NCBI GenBank assembly: GCA_018894105.1
Contig: CM032128.1
Location: forward strand, 24,037,001-24,101,000
DNA from: Jacaranda mimosifolia
Lineage: Eukaryota > Streptophyta > Magnoliopsida > Lamiales > Bignoniaceae
Direction: 5' to 3'
DNA: 64,000 nt
Below are positions 47,397 to 57,175 of the stretch, piece by piece. The notes under the pieces are model-generated. The model made no database searches. It had not been told where the DNA came from and saw nothing but the letters and a program-made list of their open reading frames with translations. Position 1 is the first letter of the stretch; each line of letters begins with the position of its first letter. The position numbers were made by a program, and so were the translations under genes.

Positions 47397-48173
47397 CTTT
47401 CAAAATTACACTTACTGAGACTTGGCATCCCACTCACTTTTTTCAACCAAAATGCCATAGAAATAGTGAGTGAGGTCCAATTGTTAAAAAACTTTTTTTC
47501 ATATAATTTTAAAGGGCAAAGGATAACAATTTTTTTGCCACAACTGAAAAATGCTTGAGAATTTGTATGTTGGTATTCATGCATAGAATTTTTAGTTAAT
47601 AATATAAATCTAATACAACAAAAACACTTTCAATTTTTTATCTAGCACAACATAATCCAAATACTTTATTAGCACGATGAATTAAAAAAAATAATATTTC
47701 TTTGCATGTGTGTGTATGAATTACCAAATATAGTAATATATCATGGAAAATATTTTAAGATAAAAACTTTACTAAGTTTTACCTTATTTATTGGAATATT
47801 TATTAATTATATGTACATAAATATTTGTTAAAAAAGTTAATTATATTCACAGCTTATTCCATACTATGGTTAGTTGTAACACATGCATATACATATATAT
47901 ATATGCGTGTATATGTATATATGCATGGACACTGTTAGTGTCCTACCCAAAAGTGTGCAAATAAAAGCATCAACTTGAAAATTCTCAAGCATTTTTTAAC
48001 CTTTAGTTTTGTGCCCAAATGATTAATTTTGCCGCTTGAGATTTGAAATTATAATGTTATCAGAGAAAGTCCGCTAAGAGTAACAAAAGTTATTTTGTTG
48101 GTGAAATTTTCAATTGAAATGTTATTAAGGTGAAAAATGCCAATACATTTATGATTGCAGGGTCTTTAATTTT
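47397..48173. other. Spacer between gypsy element and TIR element
   Basis: AT-rich, no exon seen. The first about 60 bp probably continue duplicated segment copy B. A TATATA-rich palindromic stretch (CATATACATATATATATATG) lies at about 47885-47905. Confidence 0.5.
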
Positions 48174-48446
48174 AGGGTGAATTACGGTTATCATCCCTAA
48201 GGTTTGGCGTAATTACAAAAAGGTCCTCGCTTTTTTGAAAATTACAAAAAAATACTTTGAGGTTTGTCGCAGTCTAACAATTTAACCCAACCGTTAGTTA
48301 CTGTTAGGGTTTTTACAATTTGTCGTTAACTTTTCAAAATACCCTTCCGCTTAATTACCTCAAATTTGACCATTTTTGACCTTATTTTCATGATGAAAAT
48401 ACCCTCGATGATGGTACGGTTATATTTTTAAGTCGTCAAATTATTA

Positions 48447-48502
48447 AATAGTAATATTAATATACCATATGGGTTTAATCGTAAGAAAATTGAAATTATA
48501 TA
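48447..48502. repeat. Direct repeat flanking the nested element (left copy)
   Basis: AGTAATATTAATATACCATA then GGGTTTAATCGTAAGAAAAT. A similar copy is at 51472-51525 (AGTAATATTAATATATTATA then GGGGTTTAATTGTAAGAAAAT). The pair brackets the nested TGTAAC...GTTACA element. Confidence 0.75.
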
Positions 48503-51429
48503 TGTAACGTCCCGACCGGGAGGCGCTTGTTCCCTGTTCGAGGTGCTACCCGCTCTATATCACTAGTCTCTTGAATAATAAAAAATACCTTTATGCAAAT
48601 CCAAAGTAATTGATTTCTACTAGCAACACTCGCTAGAGGTTCAATTGTAAACCAAAATATCATGAATTACACTTAGCATTTCTATCACTCTCATTACCTC
48701 ATGTGTCGCCTGGGCTAGTGTATCTTCATCACTCGTTCTTATTTGGGGTAAAGAACGAAAAATAACGATGAAACAACGTAAGTCTGAATGACTTAGTGAG
48801 ATAGTTTAACACTAATAATAAAGTGATAATTCTCAAATATTATATAAGCAATAAGTAGAAGCATTAAACTTTCCAGGAGTCGTAAGAGAAGATTTTAGTC
48901 AAATTTTAGAGTGATTCATCTCACCACCGTCCCATGCCAGTGATGAGACTTCACAAATTCATTGTCCCTCACAAAGGTTTAAATCACAATTACGACCACA
49001 AGGGTTGATATGTCACTTGAACAATTACTAGGTTTGTGTCAAATATTCGAGTTTCAAAGCATAAAAATAAAATTAATAATCACTTTCACACTTTTGCTGT
49101 TGGTAGTTCTCTTACCTTGTCACTCCACCTTTGAAAACATGAAAATTCTTATCCCTCCAAAGTACTGAGTGATCGGCTCAGACACTTAATCACTCACTAG
49201 GCATGGCTAGCCGCATGCCTGATCCTGTTCATAGGCGGATACCTCCAGCTGGCCTACCGAGTAGGGATTATATGTACATCATGCACGGGTATCAGCCGAA
49301 AGATCTGTCACCATCAGTCCATCTCGCCCAGCCGTCTTTCATAACCAATGCTAGGGCACACCCCCAAGGGTAACGTATAATCACTGATATCACTAAATAT
49401 GTCCAATAGCATTTCACTTAATATGTCTTCGCCATGTTAAGCATGTAATCACTGATTCAGCCCAAGCTGGTTTTAAGCTAGACATGGCAAGTGAAATATA
49501 TATTTCAAAATCACTTTTCAACTTCGTCAACACGATCGCCAAATATCAGGTAAAGCGATATCAATCAATAGCAACATAAGCACTAAGTATAAAAGGGTGA
49601 TGTGGAGTATTATTTTCAACACATGGATTAAAAAGAAGCAAATGACCAGAATATGTAGCAAATATATATATATATGTTCTTTTCGCAGCAAAGAAATCTC
49701 ATACTATTGAGTATAAACTCACCTGACAAATGCAGAGGAATTCCTAATCGTATGTACACTCAAGTCCTAGCTTCCTAATCGAATTGAGAACTATCACAAG
49801 ATAACCCAAGTTATTTTCCTATCAATCTACTGATTCTTAAATATAAACTTAGTTAATATATTTATCAAACTTAAGGTTATTCTAACACTCGAGTCCAATT
49901 ATACATTATTTCAAATGGCCTTAATCTTGCAACTACATGATACTTCAGTAGTACAGGACTTTACCTACTTAAGCCCAATCATCCCCACTTTATCGTCTTA
50001 ATGTTTTAACCATCTTAATAGCTTTACATGTTTGAGTTAACTCAATTCTCAAACTACCCCCAACAACTCTATTCATCACTTTACTTAGCTTACAGTACAT
50101 AATGAGGGTCCAGGTTCCTAAATCAGATGGGTTTTATGAGTTTATCAGCTCAAGATCTGATAATTCATTTTCGTTTCAATACTTATATAACTTAATCTTT
50201 ATATGAAGCTTAACTATATTTTGTTCACAACACACTATATTGTCGAGTCCAAGAGTACAATTTTAAATCAATCTTTCTTAATTAGCCAAACTTAGAATTA
50301 GAATCCATTTCGTTCATGACTTATAAAATCACTAATCATCTCGATTAAAATTACAGTTCAATACTCTTAATTCAATAAATATCGAATTAGAATTCATAAA
50401 AATTAATTGAATTAACATTTGATATGAAATTTACCCAATTGGATTGAACTGAGATCCAATCTCAATTCGGGAATAGTTCAGATGGACTCAAAATCCTATT
50501 TGAACCTCCTGTGAAATTGTAGCCGCAGCGCCGCCACCGTGCTCCATCGCTGGAGATGGAGGTCGCCACCACCACTAAGTGTGCCTCATCGAGCCCATGG
50601 GAACCCCTTAATCAATTGAGCAATTCATCGCTGTCTTGTTGGTCAATTTGGCCGTCAACCACCGCGGGAACCCTACTCGCCTCCATCGTGGGACCGCTGC
50701 AATTTCTTCGTTGCCGCCAGTCAAAACATCAAATTGAACCCACCTTTTTGCTTGCCCATGTTACCGCAACCAAAACCCACTAAAACACAACCTCATCCCT
50801 ACGTCGGAAATGGCAGAACCACCACCATGACCGCCACTCGTCGTCGCTCTCACTTTCCTGATTTGTTCGGTTATTCTCAAGGTTCTTGGTATGGTTTTGT
50901 GTGTAATAATGAGATGAAGGTTCCTATGGAATTGGTTTTGAATTTCCTAGCCATTTTTCGATCATTCGCAGCTTTGATGGTATGGGGGTTGATTTTGAGA
51001 ATTAAATAAACTTTTATCCTCCATCCTATATATATAAATGTATTTTTCAGCCTTTTCATTTTGACCCTAAGGATTTTGACCGACTTCATTCTCACCCCAA
51101 AACTTCTAACCGCTTTGCAATTTGACCCCTAAGTTTCAATTAAACCCTTCAACTCTTAATTCTTACACATTGGCCTCTAAAACTTTCTATTTCTGGGCAA
51201 TTAGGTCCAAATTTAATTATTCTGAAGTCCTCAAACTTTTAATTTACTTACATTGACCCCTAAATTATATAATTTTATGCAATCAAGTCCTTCTCTTATT
51301 TATAATTTAATCATTCAATTATAAATATTTCTCTAGATTGTAATTAAACCAAACCCAAAATAAATCTAGTTGAATTTATCGATTTCACATTTTCTAATAT
51401 TCTATGATTTCAAAATTCGAGGTGTTACA
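48503..51429. mobile_element. Nested 2.9-kb element with TGTAAC...GTTACA ends
   Basis: Starts TGTAACGTCCCGACCGGG and ends CGAGGTGTTACA, with a 5-bp flanking duplication ATATA (48498-48502 and 51430-51434). Ends are short inverted repeats (TGTAACxxCxCGA), and TG...CA termini plus a 5-bp duplication resemble a retroelement, but no LTR pair was found. The interior is unlike its surroundings, with a balanced-composition block at 49140-49400 (GCCGCATGCCTG, GGCGGATACCTCC) and a GC-richer block with Pro/Thr-rich frames at 50510-50880. No transposase or pol motif is visible. Class uncertain: LTR-derived non-autonomous element or DNA element. Confidence 0.6.
50520..51009 (+). other. GC-richer open-frame patch inside the nested element
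   Basis: Two overlapping frames (50556-50783, starting MEVATTTKCASSSPWEP, and 50734-51009) have balanced codons, unlike the AT-rich surroundings. I do not recognise either. This could be a captured piece of a host gene or simply element sequence. Confidence 0.3.
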
Positions 51430-51679
51430 ATATACATATATATATGATATATACATGTTGAAGGATTAAAGTAATATTAATATATTATAGGGGTTTAATT
51501 GTAAGAAAATTAAAATTTTATAAATATATATGAGATATACACATATATGCTTATATATGTATACACCAACAACCTGCCCCCACCCCCAAGCCCCCCCGGC
51601 TGGATATGAATGGCGGGAGCTAGTGGTGGTGGTGGTCTTGCTGCCATGGTGGCAGCAGGATTACTTGGCTGGTGGCAGT

Positions 51680-52280
51680 ATTCGAAAAATCAGACCGTTC
51701 ACTGAATTGAAAAACTTACCGGTTCACGATTCACTAGTTCAACCATTGGTCGGACTGTAATTGAACTGCAATTGAACCATAACGTCATAATTATGAAATA
51801 TATATTTATATTATATATTAATTAAAATTAATAAAATGCCAAAATATAAAACATAAAGAGCTTAAATGATATTGTCTAACATCACAATTCAAATTATAAA
51901 TGATCACAACAATTTAAATATCTCAAGTCTAAAGTTTAAAGTTGAGAGTGTGTGAGTTAATTCTAAAGTCTAAAGTCTAAACTCTAAACCAAGGTTTTTT
52001 TTTTTTACTTTTAGATAACTTGTGATGTGTACCTTAGCCTTCAAACTTTGTACTTAGGCAAAAAAATTAAAAAAAATTAATTTTATTAAAAATTAAATGA
52101 AAAAATCATTCTGATTCAATTGAACCATGAGCGGTTCACCAGTTCACTGATCCAACCGGTCAGTCTGAATGGTTTTAACAATAGGGCTTTTCTTTTGAAT
52201 TTTTTGATTTTATAAGAAAATCGGACTGGTTCATTGGCCGACTGGCCCGACCGGCCAGTTCGATTTGATTTTCTAAACCA
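51680..52280. mobile_element. Possible small TIR element within the MULE
   Basis: The left end TTCGAAAAATCAGACCG and the reverse complement of the right end TTTAGAAAATCAAATCG are partly matching inverted repeats. Both subterminal parts carry ACCGGTT/AACCGGT and GGTTCA/TGAACC words in inverted order. A GGTGGTGGTGG...GCTGCCATGGTG sequence stands on both sides (51628 and 52283), either a long duplication at insertion or an older tandem repeat. Confidence 0.4.
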
Positions 52281-52464
52281 TGGGTGGTGGTGGTGCTGAT
52301 CCTATTGCTGCCATGGTGATAGAAGGATGGCCAGGCGGCAGCAGAGCAGTTGTTGTAGCCGCCGACCATGGCGACTGATGAAAGAAGGGAAAATGAGGGG
52401 GCGCTGGGTTGGGGGCAAGGGGAAGGTGTGGTTTGAATTTTTTTTCAATTTTTTTTTTATCTTT

Positions 52465-53290
52465 TTTAATTAATAAATAATTTAATTAAGATACATATTT
52501 AATTTTTTATTTATTGTATTTTGAATTAATTAATAAATTTAATTAAGTTTCATTAATTATTTTAGAGAGATTTATTATTTGAATAAATATTTTAATTGTT
52601 TAAATATTTTTAATTAGATATAATTATTATTTTAATAAATAATATAATTAAATTTAAATATTTATATATTTTAATTAATAATTAAAATAGTTAAAGTACA
52701 TATATTTTAATTTTTTTACTTACTTATTCTTAATTAATATATTTTTTAATTTTTTATTTATTGTTTTTGTTAATTAATAATTTTTTTTACTTGTTTATTG
52801 TTATTTTAGATAGATTTATTATTTGAATAAATATTTTAATTATTTTAAATATCTTTAATTTATATCTGATTATTATTTTAATAAATAACATAATTTAATT
52901 TGAAAAAATTATCTTTTTTAATTAATAAATAATTTAGTTGAAAAATACATATATTTAAATTTTTTACTTATTTATTCTTAATTAATATAGTTTTTAATTT
53001 TTTTTATTAACTAATAAATTTAACTCAATTTTATTAATTATTTTAGATATATTTATTATTTGAATAAATCATAAATATCTTTACTTTAAATATGATTTCT
53101 ATTTTAATAAATAATTTAATTAAATTTAACTAAATTATTTTAGATATGGTTATTAGTTTAATATTTTTTAATATGTAATTCAGGTAATAAATATTTTATT
53201 ATTTAATATTATTAGATAAATTTAATTATATAAATAGATTATTTTAAATATTTATGCTATTTAACATAATTCAAAATTTTAAGATATTAT
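52465..53290. repeat. Three diverged copies of a ~240-bp AT-rich tandem repeat
   Basis: The marker TTTATTATTTGAATAAAT occurs at about 52571, 52813 and 53050, spacing close to 240 bp. Each copy also contains AATTAATAAATAATTTA and CATATATTTxAATTTTTTAC words in the same relative places. Almost pure A/T. Confidence 0.75.
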
Positions 53291-53874
53291 AACACATAGA
53301 GGGGCATTTAGGACTTTAGCCATAAAATAAATTTTAAGCATTTTTTACTACTTTTTTTAATTGTTTTCTGTCAGGGGTATTTTTGACTTTTCATATGTTT
53401 TGTCTATCTTACAAATATGTTTGTCAATTTAGGGACATTTTGTAATTTTTAAAAAAGTGATGACCTTTTTATAATCACGCCAAACATCAAGAGTGGTAGA
53501 CGTAATTCACCTTTAATTTTATATCAAATCACAAGTACAAGAAGGGTGATTTTATAATGGATCAAGTGCAATTTTCATACCCTTAGTCCACTTAGAAATT
53601 TGATCATCCTTCCGGTATCAAAATATTAAATGTAGATATAAGGGTGTAAAATTCCAAATTAAAGTATTTTAAGGGTGTGAAGTGCTTTTTACAATGCTCA
53701 AATTTATTATTCCAATTACAGTTTTGTTTTAAGAACATAGCTTCTATTTACGCAAGAGTTTTAATATTAATTAAAAGTACAAAATGTTATTAATTGGGTA
53801 CGAAGGGGAATTGCAAAAATAGCCCGAGTAATTTTTCAAAAAAGTATAAATAAAGACTACTAGTCTACTGCTTT

Positions 53875-54694
53875 TAGGGGTGTAAACGGATATTAAATGG
53901 ATCGAATACACTATTTTCATATTCATATTCGTTTAACTTTTTGAATATTCGGATACATATATGGATTTGACGGATATTTAAAAATGATATCTAAATTCGT
54001 ATCCATCGGATATCGGTCGGATACGGATATATCCATATTCGATTATAATTATTCAGATGCATTCATATTTTATTAAAATTTTCTGTATTTGAATTATTAT
54101 TTTATATTCATATTCGATGATAATTATTTAGATATTCATTTATGAATATCAAAATACGTGAATTTATGAACCTATAACAAATACATATTTTAATTAATAG
54201 AAGGAACTATATAATTTCATTAAAACGAAAGCAATCAAACAAATAACATATTTTTTAATTAATAATTGACTTTATAATTAATTATTAGTACTTAATAATA
54301 ATAATACTGGCATTTGAGTATATTAATTATAAATTCAACCAACAATAATTATGTTGATTAACTTAATTCTTCACTTTTTTCTCTATATTAGAATAAATTT
54401 TTAAATTTATTCTTTATTCTTCCCAATTATTCAATTATAATTTATATATATACATATATGTATTATGAGATTTTTATTGAAAAATATAAATAATATATTA
54501 TTTAATAAATATATATTCGGATCGAATATTAAATGGATCGAATACGCATTTACCATATATGTATCAATTTATAATCGGATATCTACTAATCGGATACAGA
54601 TAATATCTGCTTTAAACGGATGCAGATAAATTTTGTATAAACGAATACAAATGCGAACGATAAACGAATTTTTGAATATCCATTTACAGCCCTA
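53875..54694. mobile_element. Non-autonomous hAT-like element, 820 bp
   Basis: Perfect 8-bp flanking duplication ACTGCTTT (53867-53874 and 54695-54702). Left end TAGGGGTGTAAACGGATAT, right end in reverse complement TTAGGGCTGTAAATGGATAT. Inner sequence is rich in GGATATC-like and GAATATTC-like words, palindromic about the centre, for example GGATCGAATA on both sides. No transposase frame. Confidence 0.88.
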
Positions 54695-55215
54695 ACTGCT
54701 TTCTTCATAAAAGAAGCCCAACCAATATTTATAAAAGCATAAAAGGGGAGTACTACTTCTGTTATAAAAGATCTAAACTTCTAAATGTGCAATAATTTAG
54801 AAGATCCTTAGTAAGATGAGATGAAACTGCAACGGGAGAATTTGAAATAATTTCTAAAAATTCCAAGATTCTACGTTCCACTAAAAGTCTACTATTCCAA
54901 TAGACATACATTTTGTAAGAAAATGGATGTGGGTGCTAATTGCCAACAAGTATAGTTTTCAAGGGGTGCAAAAGTGTGAGTTTTTTCTTTGGGGGTGAAA
55001 ATACCAAAACAAGTGATTCATAGGGCGGAAAATGCAATTTACTCTAGAATAAAATCTCATCACCTAAAGCTTAAACCAAACCCATCCCCCGTCCGCCTGC
55101 CCCAATCTCTCTCTCTCTCTCTCATGCGTATAAAAATCAGAGTTTTGGGGCTGATTTTCAGTTCATCTTTCTCTATCTTTATGAGTTCTTTCTTTCTTTT
55201 CTCTCTCACACAACA

Positions 55216-55220
55216 CACAC

Positions 55221-55311
<91 letters not shown>
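55216..55311. repeat. Compound (CA)n-(TG)n-(GA)n microsatellite upstream of the MYB gene
   Basis: ACACAACACACAC is followed directly by about nine TG units and then about 37 GA units. The CA and TG parts can pair as a hairpin. It lies about 1.9 kb upstream of the start codon, in the promoter or leader region. (CT)n(AT)n at 55640-55678 and a C14 run at 55604-55617 follow. Confidence 0.95.
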
Positions 55312-55314
<3 letters not shown>

Positions 55315-55638
55315 CTTCCTAACACACAACAAAAAAATAAATAAAACATGTAAATGGTTACAAAAGAAAAGAAGGGAGAGAGACTAGAGTTGGTGTTGCG
55401 TGTGTTTATTTGCAATAGCACTACTGCTGAAATGAATCTATAAATGATGTGTTGATTAACCCTCAAATCTCTCATCCATTCCCCTCTTCTTTTGCCATCT
55501 TCTTCTCTCGCCATCTAATCCTCTTTCTTTTTGTTTTTTTTTATATATTTTTTTTCGTTTTCAAATTTTGCATCCCATTAGCTGACACCTCTCTCTCTCC
55601 ACACCCCCCCCCCCCCCGGCCCCCCAAGTTCACACACA

Positions 55639-55678
<40 letters not shown>

Positions 55679-55689
55679 CTGTATAAGTG

Positions 55690-57172
55690 GATCTTGGTTT
55701 CATCAATCCTTCACTGATCACACAATAGGGCTTCTGGGATTTTCTTGATTTTTTCTTTCTGGGTTTTCTGAATCATAGAAAAGAAAAAAAAGAAAAAAGA
55801 TTTTAACTTTTCGGGGGTTTCTAATTCAGATTTTTCTGATATTGTGTAACCAAAAAGGGTTTTCAGCTACCGTTCTTTTGGGTATGAAATCTTTTACCCT
55901 AGATTTCTTAGTTTCTTTCTTCTTCTGATGAAGAAAATATATATACTTTGAAAAATAAAAAATAAAAAATGGAAAGAAATCTGGGCTCTGGGAATATCAT
56001 TATGAGCTTTTGAAGGACTGGTCATTTGCTGCAGGAGAAGAGTGCCGTACATTATCTTTACCATCATCTGAGGTAGTGAATATATATATAAGATAGTATT
56101 GATTAACTACATTATTGTAAGTATTGATTCAATTAATGCTTTTGCACGTCCACGCATTTGTTAATGCATTAATAAATGATTTCTTTTTTGAATGTAGATG
56201 GGATTTCTGTTTATTTACCACGGACAAATTATTGAAATGATTGGTACTGCTTTGGATTTAAATTTTGGGCATGGCTGATTTGTAGTTTGGAAATGTATTC
56301 TGTATTGTTTATTCTATATAACTTTAAAGTAACTTATGGATGTGTTGTTTAGAGAATATGCTTCTAGGTTCCTAGCCATTCAATAATGTTCTAGTATATT
56401 TTAACAATTTAGTGGTTTTTGTCAAATCTATATGCATATTCCACTTTCAGTATTTACTGCAGCAGTAATTCAATATTATCTATGAACCTTTTTGTCATAC
56501 TGTTTGTTGGGGAATATAAGTGTGGTCTCTTATCCATTTAGTCAAATTGTCATGCTTGCACTATTTGGATTGTTGCTCGCATAATTAATGATTTTAATAT
56601 TGGCATTTATTGTCAGACGCTAAGAAGTTTCTATGGAGATTCTCTGTTTTGTATTTCAATTCGGAAATCAATGAAGATGCGCTCTGAATTCTTTGTTAGT
56701 AGAATTCGCCCTTGGAATGTAACCACGGTCATGGACACTGCATCTTATTTGGCATTAGTCATTACCTATGTTTTTTAGTTTGTTGGTGTACATCTTAGTA
56801 AGTTTGATCCATTATGGTTTGTTGGATTTGTGAATTACAAAAGTTATGTGGAATTTTAGCTTGTTTCCTTCTTATGTACTGGTTTAGAGGGTTTATAGGG
56901 ATCTCTTACCGCCATTCAGCTTGCTTTCTCCTTTATATTGTTAATCCTCGAGGCTGTGTTATGGTATACATGCATAAATTCCTTGTTACTTGTTAGTTAT
57001 TCATACTGCATCTTTTTCAAATTTGTTGTTTTGTTCTGCATTTGATAACAGCTTTTTGTCTTTTGAGTGAGATTGCATATTTTGCCTTTCACTTTCGCTG
57101 CGTTGGTACTATTATTTGTTCTGTTTTGTGTCTTATGTACTAGCTGATTTTCTTTGTTCATTAACAAATTAG
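55690..57172 (+). promoter_or_regulatory. Probable 5' leader exon and leader intron of the MYB gene
   Basis: The coding exon begins just after an acceptor (ACAAATTAG|GAGATGAG, exon from 57173), only three bases before the ATG, so the 5' UTR must be spliced. A plausible leader exon ends at CATCTGAG|GTAGTG (donor at about 56092), giving an intron of about 1.1 kb. GAMYB genes usually have such leader introns. The transcription start is not determined, and a further leader exon near 56615 is possible. Confidence 0.5.
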
Positions 57173-57175
57173 GAG

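Larger units (their letters stand above)
48174..53511. mobile_element. 5.3-kb element with ~75-bp terminal inverted repeats, Mutator-like
   Basis: The left end (AGGGTGAATTACGGTTATCA...) and the reverse complement of the right end (GGTGAATTACGTCTACCACT...) agree along about 75 bp, including GTTTGGCGT(A/G)ATTA, AAAAAGGTC and TTTTTTxAAAATTACAAAA. A perfect 9-bp direct repeat TTTAATTTT flanks it (48165-48173 and 53512-53520). Long inverted ends and a 9-bp duplication fit a MULE. No transposase frame remains. Most of its length is later insertions and repeats (48503-51429, about 51680-52280, and 52465-53290). Confidence 0.75.

Noticed and set aside
50556..51009. A host gene within the nested element
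   Set aside because: No intron/exon structure or recognisable domain. Kept only as an unexplained GC-richer patch.
55060..55514. Ser/Leu-rich and Arg/Glu-rich open frames across the long GA tract
   Set aside because: Produced by the dinucleotide repeat alone, with no conserved sequence on either side.
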